NCBI RefSeq assembly: GCF_001189245.1
Contig: NZ_LFIQ01000039.1
Location: 76,605-140,604, forward strand
DNA from: Bradyrhizobium pachyrhizi
GTDB lineage: Bacteria > Pseudomonadota > Alphaproteobacteria > Rhizobiales > Xanthobacteraceae
Direction: 5' to 3'
DNA: 64,000 nt
Positions 7,862 through 15,424 of the stretch are shown here, one piece after another (the first letter of the stretch is position 1; each line of letters starts with the position of its first letter). Both the position numbers and the translations under genes were made by a program. The notes under the pieces are model-generated. The model made no database searches. It had not been told where the DNA came from and was given only the letters and a program-made list of their open reading frames with translations.

Positions 7862-10653
7862 GCGCTTGCCCCCGCCTTTTTCTTCTTCGTCGCTGTGCTC
7901 TTTCCAGCACCGGACGACGCGATCATCTTGGTGTAGAGATCAAACAGCTTTTCCAGCCGCTCAGTGTCGTTGCGGAAGCGGCGTCCGATGTAGATACGCT
8001 CAAGCACTTCGTCGTTGCGCTCATGCGCCGCGCGCAGATCGGCCGGCATCTTCTCCGGGTCATAGAGGTCGGCGATAGTCGCTGGGAAATGAGCCTCGCG
8101 CACCAGCAGGATGCCCTCAGCGCAGCGCGTGAGGTCGGCCTTGTTCTTGTCGGTGAGTGAGGGGACCGGAAATGTGTTCCAGCCAAGCGTGTTGGAATAG
8201 CGGAAGTCCGTTTTCATCTTTCCACACACCGTGGCAATCCAAACAAGATGCAAACGGGATGCGATCAGCGCCATGTTCCAGAGCGGCGCGTCGTAGAGAG
8301 CAAAGGCATTGTCGGACACGATGGAATGCTCTGACAGCAGGCCAACCGGTAGATAGGGGCGGCTTTCAGACGTGACCTTCGGAACGACGATGGATGACTC
8401 GTGACCTCGACCTTGAATCTGCTTGAAACGATGCGGGCGGTCGGCGAATGCCCGTGTTGATTCGGCATCGCTGGCCAGCCTCATTTCCCGAACACCCTCG
8501 AAGCGAGCGGCAACAAAACTCGATTGTAGCGCGGCATTGACCTCAGAATCTTCGATCCACAGGCAACGTCGGACAATTCCTTTTACGTACTCCTGCGATC
8601 CAACGAAGTCATAAACGAAGCGCGAGATTGCTGGCTCTGCCTTAGCCGCAGCCACTGCCTCATCGAAGGAGAGCAGAAGATTTCCTCCGTCTTTCGGCAT
8701 GTTCCCTAAATCCATGTAGGCTGTCCCGGATATCGACTTTTTTGAAGGCTGAATATCGATATCTCGCCCAGCAACAAGGTAGGCATTGATGTTGCTCGCC
8801 TCCTGCACCACCACTCTGCCGCCGTCATCAACCGAACATAGACGAGCTGCTCCTTGATGATGGTTAGAGATACCAACGATGATTACGGTCACGCCCGCAT
8901 TGTTGCTCGCAAGGTTCGACCATCTGAATGATGTATGAGCGAAATGAATTTTGTGGCCTGTGCTGAAGATCAGCGGCCACAGAATTGGAACTTGAACCCC
9001 CTGACATATTGAGTTTGTTGCCACCAACGCTGCGACGGCGCTCGTCTGCATGCCATAGTCTGCTGCCTTCATTATCCAGCCTGCCACGTAGTCAAGCGAC
9101 TTCCAGCTGTTCGTCCGACCGTCAAAGATCGCCTTGAGGTCGGACTTATGTTCATCCGTCTGCCATTTGCTGCCGAGATATGGCGGATTGCCGCATATAT
9201 AAGTTTCTCCGCCCTCGTTCTCGAAGTCGATCTGCGCCTGATCGAGCGGCGTGCTGAAAAGGTCGTCTCCGTGAAGCTTCACGCTCGCGCCCGTCGGCGG
9301 GCAGATGCTGAGCCAGTCAAGTCGTAGCGCATTGCCGCAGCTGATCCAGTTCTGCGCGTCGAGCGGCAAGAAGTCCTGCAAGGCTTCCTTCTGGCCCCGA
9401 TAGAGCACGTCGCACTGAAACTCGGCGATGATAAGCGCCAGCCGCGCGACCTCGGCTGGGAAGTCGCGCAGCTCGATGCCTCGAAAATTGGTAAGCGGAA
9501 TATCCGTGCGCCGGTCGGCCTCGCCGCGCTGCCTGTTGATCTCGGCCTCAATCTCCCGCATGGCCTTGTAGGCGATGACAAGGAAGTTGCCCGAACCGCA
9601 GGCCGGATCGAAGACCCTGATTTTCGCCATGCGATTGCGGAGGTTCAGCAGCTTGCGGGGATTGCAGTCCGCTTCCGTAAGCCGGGCGCGCAGATCGTCG
9701 AGAAACAGCGGATTGAGGGCCTTCAGGATGTTCGGCACGGACGTGTAGTGCATGCCGAGCGCGCCGCGTTCCTCGTCCTCGGCGACGGCCTGGATCATCG
9801 ACCCGAAGATATCCGGATTGATCTTCGTCCAGTCGAGACTGCCGATATGCAGAAGATACGCGCGGGCGATCTTGCTGAATCGCGGCGTGTTCACGCTGCC
9901 GGAGAACAGTTCGCCATTCACATAGGGAAAGGCATCAGCCCATCGGGGAATGCCCGCGCTCGCTCGGTCCTCCCGCTTAGTGTTCATGGAGCGGAACAGT
10001 TCGCCGATCACTTTATGGGTGTCGGACGAGTCCTTGGCGCTCATCCGGGCGATGGTGTCGGTGAACAGGTCTTTGCCGCTGAAAATGTCGGTGTCCTCGG
10101 CGAAGAAACAGAAGATCAGCCGCGCCATGAAATGGTTCATGTCGTGGCGGCGCGCCGCGGTGCCCCAATCGGGATTGTCTTTCAGAAGCTCGACATAGAG
10201 CCGGTTCATGCGGCTGGTGGCGCGGATGTCGAACGAGCTTTCGCGGACCTGCTTGACGGTGGTGATGCCCGCGAGCGGCAGGAAGAATCCGAAGTGATCG
10301 GGGAAATCGGCATAGGCACAGGCGACGGTTTCGCCGGTGTCAAAATCCTCCGCTTCGAAGTCTGCGCCGTCGGTCGCGAGGATGAAACGCGCCTTCGCCT
10401 TCGCCGTGGCCGGGCTGGCTTTCAGCGCGGCCAGGGTCTTCGTGACCGCGCCCGGCACGGAGACAGCGATGTGAATGTGGTTCCGTTGCAGGACGCCGCC
10501 CAGATCGGAGCTATTCGACGCGCCCGCTCTGAGCTTCTTGATCGTCGTTTCCTTATTGCCGAAGGCTTGCAGAAAAGCGAACGGGAACTCGACGCCGCTG
10601 AACGGCTGCTCGGCCAAGGTCGATATTGCTTCTTCAATTTCGACGGCGTTCAT
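7858..10653 (-). CDS. MmeI-like class I SAM-dependent DNA methyltransferase
   Basis: 931 aa from the ATG at 10653, which follows GGGCGGGGG and gives the N-terminus MNAVEIEEAI; the longer frame to 10722 lacks a ribosome-binding site. Motif I FDPACGSGNF lies at 348-357 and the catalytic NPPY at 489-492, the pattern of an adenine N6 methyltransferase. A region downstream (DLGNMPKDGGNLLL, then RCLWIED) resembles the MmeI target-recognition domain. MmeI itself is a fused nuclease-methylase; I see no D-ExK nuclease site in the N-terminal part here, so cutting was probably handed to the GIY-YIG partner. It is the first gene of the operon; an AT-rich stretch upstream (10723-10800) may hold the promoter. 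Confidence 0.9.
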   Translation of the reverse strand: MNAVEIEEAISTLAEQPFSGVEFPFAFLQAFGNKETTIKKLRAGASNSSDLGGVLQRNHIHIAVSVPGAVTKTLAALKASPATAKAKARFILATDGADFEAEDFDTGETVACAYADFPDHFGFFLPLAGITTVKQVRESSFDIRATSRMNRLYVELLKDNPDWGTAARRHDMNHFMARLIFCFFAEDTDIFSGKDLFTDTIARMSAKDSSDTHKVIGELFRSMNTKREDRASAGIPRWADAFPYVNGELFSGSVNTPRFSKIARAYLLHIGSLDWTKINPDIFGSMIQAVAEDEERGALGMHYTSVPNILKALNPLFLDDLRARLTEADCNPRKLLNLRNRMAKIRVFDPACGSGNFLVIAYKAMREIEAEINRQRGEADRRTDIPLTNFRGIELRDFPAEVARLALIIAEFQCDVLYRGQKEALQDFLPLDAQNWISCGNALRLDWLSICPPTGASVKLHGDDLFSTPLDQAQIDFENEGGETYICGNPPYLGSKWQTDEHKSDLKAIFDGRTNSWKSLDYVAGWIMKAADYGMQTSAVAALVATNSICQGVQVPILWPLIFSTGHKIHFAHTSFRWSNLASNNAGVTVIIVGISNHHQGAARLCSVDDGGRVVVQEASNINAYLVAGRDIDIQPSKKSISGTAYMDLGNMPKDGGNLLLSFDEAVAAAKAEPAISRFVYDFVGSQEYVKGIVRRCLWIEDSEVNAALQSSFVAARFEGVREMRLASDAESTRAFADRPHRFKQIQGRGHESSIVVPKVTSESRPYLPVGLLSEHSIVSDNAFALYDAPLWNMALIASRLHLVWIATVCGKMKTDFRYSNTLGWNTFPVPSLTDKNKADLTRCAEGILLVREAHFPATIADLYDPEKMPADLRAAHERNDEVLERIYIGRRFRNDTERLEKLFDLYTKMIASSGAGKSTATKKKKAGASA

Positions 10654-10837
10654 CTTGCCCCCGCCCACCCGAATTCCGGAAAGGACCGCTGATGTAAATG
10701 CGGCCGGACTTTCCCACTCCATAAAAGCAGATATATTTTTTGGAGCGATTCCCGAGAAAACATAGGTCTTTCATAGACTTCAACGGCCGCGGTAATTCAA
10801 GGAAATTTTGGGAAATTTGCACTACCATTCTGAAGGT

Positions 10838-10878
10838 GTCCCGCTGTCCCACACCCTAAGGCAGCGGGACAGCGGGAC
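10838..10878 (-). terminator. Long hairpin after the RepA-like gene
   Basis: A 13-bp perfect inverted repeat, GTCCCGCTGTCCC at 10838-10850 and its complement at 10866-10878, lies 8 bp past the stop of the RepA-like gene. There is no clear T-run. It could terminate transcription or serve as a replication- or binding-site palindrome. Confidence 0.45.
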
Positions 10879-10886
10879 AGCGGTCG

Positions 10887-11900
10887 CTACTCCTTCGGCT
10901 CAGCCGGCTTGGCCTTCTTCGCTCGCTTGGCCTTCTTCAACAGCCGGTCAACCCTGGACTTGCTCATCGACAGCTCTTTGCCGATCTCGCGGGTGCTCTT
11001 ACCCGCTTCCGACAGCTCCAGCACCTTCTCCACATCCTCTGCGTCTTCGCTCTTGAGATCGGTGCATACCCACCGGGCCGCCCCGTCTTCGTCCAGTTCG
11101 AGCTTCGCCTCGAACGCCAGGGCATCCTCGCCGAACACCCCTCGCGCCTTGGTCAGGTGCACCTCGAAGCGTGCCCCTTCACCGGGATCATAGTCTTCGG
11201 GGTGCTTGAGCTGGATCACCGTGTCGAGCACATCCTCCCGCTTGGACGTGCCCCGCGCATTGCCGCCTCGGCCGGCGTGATGCACGACCAAGACGGTGAC
11301 CCCGCGTCGCCGCAACTGGAGCAGCCAGGCCTGCATCGAGATCCAGGACTCGGCATCGTTCTCCGCCCCGCCGTTGACGAGGGTCGACAAGTTGTCGAGA
11401 ACCAAAAACTCCACGCCGTCCAGATGCGAATTGATGGCCTCCTGCTGCTTCGGATCAGCCAGATTGAGGGACGTCCCCAGCGGCTGCCGGTCCATGCACA
11501 GGAGGCGGAATGCGCCATCCGGTGGATGGCGCCCTCCTTTCATCGTCGCTAACAGGCGGTCTTGCAGGGCCTCCTGAGGCATCTCTCCATCGACGTACAG
11601 CACGTTGCACACCCTTTCCGCTCGCCAGCGCAGGAACTCGCCACCGCAGCTCACGGCATAAGCGATGCCCAGGGCAACGTGGGTCTTACCGATGCCTCGC
11701 CCTGCGAACAGCATGGCCAGACCTCGTTCCGGCAGGATCGGATCGAGCACCATCCTCCGCGGGGGCAACTTCAACTTCGAAAATTTGCTGACGCAGATCG
11801 TGTCGAGCGTGAGAGCTTGCTCCTCCGCTTCGACTTCGTCATCGCCAACCCGGTCGTCGAAATCGGCTCGCTCGTCGAAATCGAATACCTGATCATCCAT
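10887..11900 (-). CDS. RepA-like AAA family ATPase
   Basis: 337 aa. It matches the RSF1010-RepA/DnaB-type hexameric ATPase group (AAA_25): Walker A AGRGIGKT at 66-73, Walker B FLVLDNLS, and VLVVHHAGRG as the later sensor motif. Residues about 300-325 look like a helix-turn-helix (TREIGKELSMSKSRVDRLL), ending in a Lys/Ala tail. In plasmids and integrative elements such proteins act as replicative helicases. Here it is the last gene of the island's control block and overlaps the upstream helix-turn-helix gene by 8 bp. No primase or relaxase is visible next to it. Confidence 0.82.
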   Translation of the reverse strand: MDDQVFDFDERADFDDRVGDDEVEAEEQALTLDTICVSKFSKLKLPPRRMVLDPILPERGLAMLFAGRGIGKTHVALGIAYAVSCGGEFLRWRAERVCNVLYVDGEMPQEALQDRLLATMKGGRHPPDGAFRLLCMDRQPLGTSLNLADPKQQEAINSHLDGVEFLVLDNLSTLVNGGAENDAESWISMQAWLLQLRRRGVTVLVVHHAGRGGNARGTSKREDVLDTVIQLKHPEDYDPGEGARFEVHLTKARGVFGEDALAFEAKLELDEDGAARWVCTDLKSEDAEDVEKVLELSEAGKSTREIGKELSMSKSRVDRLLKKAKRAKKAKPAEPKE

Positions 11901-12216
11901 GTCGGCTACCCTTCTCGTCTTCAGTCAACACGGCTCGCCAGCAATTGACACGTCGACCCGCTCGGCTGAGGCGACGCTCTCCCGTCTGCTCCACCTCTCT
12001 CGCGTAGTGCGCCTCGGCCAGACGGGGCCGGACTGGCAACAGGCTGAGCCCGAAGTGCTCCGCGATCTCATCCGCGGTGCGGCCCTTGGGATACTGAGAC
12101 TTCAGGTAGGCGACGATCTGCTTGCGCAGAACGCGCGCTCGGCCGCGCACCGCGATTGCGGCTTCCTGGCTGGCCCCGGGGGTCTTGTAGCCCGGCATGT
12201 TCGGGTAGCTGCTCAT
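11893..12216 (-). CDS. Small helix-turn-helix protein
   Basis: 107 aa from the ATG at 12216, which has a strong GGAGGTG ribosome-binding site. The segment GRTADEIAEHFGLSLLPVRPRLAEA (about residues 45-70, cited as the motif region) has helix-turn-helix spacing. The rest is basic. It overlaps the AlpA-like gene by ATGA (12213-12216) and the RepA-like gene by 8 bp, so the three are translated as one unit. It is probably a regulator or replication accessory protein of the island; the partner is unknown. Confidence 0.7.
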   Translation of the reverse strand: MSSYPNMPGYKTPGASQEAAIAVRGRARVLRKQIVAYLKSQYPKGRTADEIAEHFGLSLLPVRPRLAEAHYAREVEQTGERRLSRAGRRVNCWRAVLTEDEKGSRHG

Positions 12217-12461
12217 CGCCGCACCTCCGACGTCGATCGCACCAACGGGCCGATCTTGCCCCGAGCCCAAGCGTCGAGACCGGAAACCGGATACAGCGGG
12301 AAGCGGCCAGCCAGCCTGAAGGGCGGCCCCTCTGAGCTGATGCACGCCAGCTTTGCCAGCGTTTTGGGCGAGCAAGGCAGGTTGTAGGTCTCTACGATAT
12401 ACTTTGCTGCCTCCATTCGGCGCAGGTGACGCTCGTCTTCAATTTCGCTCTTGGTATCCAT
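12213..12461 (-). CDS. AlpA/excisionase-like DNA-binding protein
   Basis: 82 aa. The fold suggested is a small winged helix: MEAAKYIVETYNLPCSPKTL, then a wing (GPPFRLAGRFPLYP) and a last helix, the layout of AlpA or excisionase-like proteins. Such proteins bend DNA at attachment sites or switch on integrase genes. The ATG has a GAGG site 6 nt upstream. It is the first gene of the overlapping three-gene block ending in the RepA-like ATPase. An excisionase or activator role for the nearby integrase is inferred from position. Confidence 0.72.
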   Translation of the reverse strand: MDTKSEIEDERHLRRMEAAKYIVETYNLPCSPKTLAKLACISSEGPPFRLAGRFPLYPVSGLDAWARGKIGPLVRSTSEVRR

Positions 12462-12570
12462 CAGAACCTCACAATGTCGCGGATCAATTTCCGTGATTGC
12501 GGGTCTATCTCGCTACCCATGTCGCCGTCGCCCGATTGATACCGAGCGCTTCCGATCGTTTCCGATCGAA

Positions 12571-13449
12571 TTATCGCGCACTATTTTGGGACGTTCTCTT
12601 GCGGAACCGTTTAGCCAGACGCTCGACCTTGCTCTCGATTGTACCAGCGCCATGGGCTCGGCTGCTCACCCTCTTCGCAGCCTCTTCTGGAGATGCCACG
12701 CTTAGGTTTTTGAGAAGCGCTGCCATCTCGTCGAGGAGAGGCTCGTCGAGAGCCGCGTAAGAGCCCTGCCCCTTCTTCTTGCCCGGGCTAGATCTTAGGA
12801 TGATTTCAGGTTCTGCGACCGGTCGCGTTTCAACGGTCGGATTCTGCGCAGGCCACACTGCCATGACTTCATCACGAGGAAATCGCGCATCGGTGTACTT
12901 TCGCCTGTCGCCGACGTAGATCGGCAGTTCGAACCATTTGTCGGAGTTCCTGACCTCCAAACGTGACCAGCTGTACGCTTCGATCTTGACTTCGTTGCCT
13001 TCAAGATCAAGCGCTATCGCCGATATCTTCCCCTCACTAGCGGCTGCGTGAACAGACCGTATTGCGTCTGTAAGGGACACCGACGGCACCTTCGGACCAT
13101 CAACCGCCTCTCTGTCGGACGCCGCCCATGAAGCCCGCCTCGCGAACGCCCCCAACACGCGAATGTTCGCGGGCACCCAGTGCTTAATGTCTAAGGTCGT
13201 CACACCGTTCGCGGTCCTGGGCACATGATCCCAGCAGTATTTCCGATACTCATCCCAAAACGTGAGGACGACGTCCAAGTCGCGCCACGATATCCAAGCT
13301 ATGACCATTGGATAGGTCCAAAAGGCCACCCTTCCTGGATCGAACCTCGCTGAATCTGGACGATAGGACGCACCCTTAGGCTTGGCACCGGGCGCCGGGT
13401 TTTCGATCTTTACTGGCTTCTTCAAGAGCCCTCCGCAGAGCCGCCGCAA
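12571..13449 (-). CDS. Hypothetical island protein
   Basis: 292 aa, not recognised. It has a central Trp-rich stretch (WTYPMVIAWISWRDLDVVL), no signal peptide and no membrane segment strong enough to call. The C-terminus is basic, ending KRFRKRTSQNSAR. It sits between the integrase and the AlpA-like gene, a position often taken by element-specific regulators or host-interaction proteins. The longest frame begins with TTG at 13449; another TTG at 13425 is close to a GGAGGG, so the start is uncertain. Confidence 0.65.
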   Translation of the reverse strand: MRRLCGGLLKKPVKIENPAPGAKPKGASYRPDSARFDPGRVAFWTYPMVIAWISWRDLDVVLTFWDEYRKYCWDHVPRTANGVTTLDIKHWVPANIRVLGAFARRASWAASDREAVDGPKVPSVSLTDAIRSVHAAASEGKISAIALDLEGNEVKIEAYSWSRLEVRNSDKWFELPIYVGDRRKYTDARFPRDEVMAVWPAQNPTVETRPVAEPEIILRSSPGKKKGQGSYAALDEPLLDEMAALLKNLSVASPEEAAKRVSSRAHGAGTIESKVERLAKRFRKRTSQNSAR

Positions 13450-13513
13450 AGTGACGACGCGGCAGGCTGGTGCGGACCAGCTTTTCGGGAGCTACCCTAG
13501 CCGCGCCGATTGA

Positions 13514-14782
13514 TCAGGCCTTGCGAATTTGACCGACCTTGCTTTGTTTCTTGCCTGTCATGGCATCATCGATGTGTCTGGCGACACGATCGGCGGCCGC
13601 AAGGAGGGCGGTATCAATCAGGTGAATATAACCTTCCGTCACGCTCGACCGCGAGTGGCCAACTAGGGCCTTGATCGTTGGGATCGAGAAACCGAGATCC
13701 TCAGCCGTAGAGCTAAATGAATGGCGCAAACCGTGGCAGGTAATGCCAGGAACATCCTCTGCCGATATCTTCTGAAGCCAACGGGTCAACCCGGTATGGT
13801 GCTTGCTGTTGGTCGTTATCGCAGGAAAGACGTACTTCGACTGGGACTTCGCCATGGCTTTCTTTAGGATTGCGATCACTGCCGAGCCCACGGGCCGGAC
13901 GCTCTTGCCGGTCTTCGTCTTGCCTAACCTGAGGGCCATTCCGACTGTGTCGACTTCGGTCTTGAGAAGGCCTTCTACTTCATCGAGGCGACAGCCGGTC
14001 ATAGCTGCCGCGCGGCTCGCCTGCATTCGCTGCCAGTGCTCGCCGTTTGCCTCCGCCATCGCGAGACACTTGCCCAGCTTGCGATAACCGGCATCGTCCA
14101 AGCGCCACTCGCGAGTTCCATCTTTCGGTCGAATGATGCCGTTTACAGGGTTGTCAGGGCGATATCCCTCACGGACCGCGTAGCTGAAGATGCCACCAAG
14201 AAGACCCATCGTACGAGCTGCGGTACCGTTCCCACCAGTGACGATCGCGCGTCCGCGCTCTTTCGTTTTGACGTCGGCGGCAGATTTCCCGCTCATTACG
14301 TCTCGCATGAAACGACCGGCATCAGCAGCAGTGAAGTCCGCGACGGTGCGGTTCCCAATGAGGGGAACGATGTGCCGCGTGACCCGCCCCTTATCGCTGT
14401 AGACGGTCGTAACGCTCTTCGTCACGCCGCGGCGCGTCAGTATGAGGCCCCGCTCAGCCTTCTCCATGTACTCCTGACAAAGCTCCTCGATCGTCATAGC
14501 ACCGCGGGCGAGCTTCCGGCTTTCCGCTGGGTCAGCCCCCTTCACAACCTCCGCCAGGGCGAGCTTGGCTGCTTTGCGGCCCTCTTCTGCGGTCAGCACC
14601 CCATACCGTCCCAAGGTGAGGCGCCGGCTTCGGTTGTTGGCATTTCGATACTGGACGACGAAGGACTTGACCCCGCTCTTCTTGACCCTCAAACCGAAGC
14701 CGGGAATTTCATCATCCCAGATGAAGAGGTCGCCGCCTGCAGCGGTGGCTGCATCGGCAATGCGCTTGGTGATCTTGGGCAT
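13514..14782 (-). CDS. Tyrosine-type site-specific integrase (P4 family)
   Basis: 422 aa. It has an N-terminal DUF4102-like arm-binding domain (residues 1-85), a core-binding domain, and a catalytic domain with all key residues: R265 in [10 protein letters not shown]350-x-x-R353 in HGLRHSF, H376 in GHSRSS and the nucleophile Y385. It recombines the island with the 3' end of tRNA-Arg. The ATG at 14782 has no Shine-Dalgarno sequence; the paired TGCTTACC repeats lie directly before it, so integrase binding there could also control its own expression. It is 146 bp from the tRNA fragment. Confidence 0.95.
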   Translation of the reverse strand: MPKITKRIADAATAAGGDLFIWDDEIPGFGLRVKKSGVKSFVVQYRNANNRSRRLTLGRYGVLTAEEGRKAAKLALAEVVKGADPAESRKLARGAMTIEELCQEYMEKAERGLILTRRGVTKSVTTVYSDKGRVTRHIVPLIGNRTVADFTAADAGRFMRDVMSGKSAADVKTKERGRAIVTGGNGTAARTMGLLGGIFSYAVREGYRPDNPVNGIIRPKDGTREWRLDDAGYRKLGKCLAMAEANGEHWQRMQASRAAAMTGCRLDEVEGLLKTEVDTVGMALRLGKTKTGKSVRPVGSAVIAILKKAMAKSQSKYVFPAITTNSKHHTGLTRWLQKISAEDVPGITCHGLRHSFSSTAEDLGFSIPTIKALVGHSRSSVTEGYIHLIDTALLAAADRVARHIDDAMTGKKQSKVGQIRKA

Positions 14783-14783
14783 G

Positions 14784-14802
14784 GGTAAGCAGAGGGTAAG
14801 CA
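14784..14802. repeat. Paired TGCTTACC direct repeats, right copy
   Basis: Plus strand GGTAAGCA at 14784-14791 and 14795-14802, the same 11-bp pitch as the copy at 49-67. It abuts the integrase start codon. It is a candidate arm-type integrase/excisionase binding site; the role is inferred. Confidence 0.55.
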
Positions 14803-14928
14803 GTTGGCGGGGAACCAGGGCAAATCTCGGGAACCAAGAAGTCTCTCAAGAAAGCCTGTAAGATACGGGTTTTGTTGCAAAAAGTAATATCAACCCACCA
14901 ATCGCAAATCAAGGAAAACCTATAACCC

Positions 14929-14978
14929 TTGCCCTCCGAAGGCAAAGGTCACACGTTCGAATCGTGTCGGGTGCGCCA
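14929..14978 (+). other. attR: displaced 3' half of tRNA-Arg(CCG)
   Basis: The sequence folds as the right half of a tRNA: anticodon stem TTGCC/GGCAA around loop CTCCGAA (anticodon CCG), T-arm ACACG-TTCGAAT-CGTGT, 3' acceptor CGGGTGC, G and CCA. Nothing upstream gives a D-arm or a 5' acceptor strand, so it is not a working tRNA. This is the expected remnant when an element integrates into a tRNA gene and rebuilds the intact gene at its other end, here to the left of the window. Confidence 0.85.
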
Positions 14979-15032
14979 TTTCCGCTTCGTTTGCCGCCGT
15001 TCAATTGCAGCCATTGCTGCGCTCCCCGCGGG

Positions 15033-15353
15033 TTAGGGGATTCTTGCAACAACGTTGGGCCGGTTTTTCTCGAGCCAAGCGACGGCCCCGGGTCCATCGA
15101 CGACACACTCGAAAGTTTCCCAGGTTGGGTCCTCCAGAGATTCCAGTTGCAGTCGCTTCGCCGCATACTCAACGAGGTCGTGCAGGCGTTCGTATCCTTG
15201 TCTGTGCTCGAGGGAATCTGCAATCGCAGTGCTGGTCCATCCTCGTTGGGCCAAATCGATAATGCTCGGAGCGTCAGCCTCGCTGAACCACGGTGTGGCA
15301 TCGAACTCGATACAGCGAACATTGTCGGCGGTATGACAAGTGGCGTGGATCAT
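15033..15353 (-). CDS. Hypothetical protein
   Basis: 106 aa, acidic, with no recognised domain. Its first residues (MIHATCHTADNVRCIEFDA) and the segment SIIDLAQRGWTSTAIADSLE suggest a small globular protein with one possible helix-turn-helix-like stretch. GGAGG lies 7 nt before the ATG. It is the first chromosomal gene outside the island, 55 bp from the attachment site. Confidence 0.7.
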   Translation of the reverse strand: MIHATCHTADNVRCIEFDATPWFSEADAPSIIDLAQRGWTSTAIADSLEHRQGYERLHDLVEYAAKRLQLESLEDPTWETFECVVDGPGAVAWLEKNRPNVVARIP

Positions 15354-15424
15354 TGGATTCCTCCGTTGCCCGGCTAACTACCTGCGCCAGCATCACACTT
15401 CTCATGTCGCTGCCTCGCACGCCG

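Noticed and set aside
14903-14978. A complete tRNA gene before the island border
   Set aside because: Only the anticodon arm, T-arm and 3' acceptor are present; the upstream bases give no D-arm or pairing 5' strand.
1-14978. Prophage
   Set aside because: An integrase is present, but there are no capsid, portal, terminase or tail genes in the part seen.
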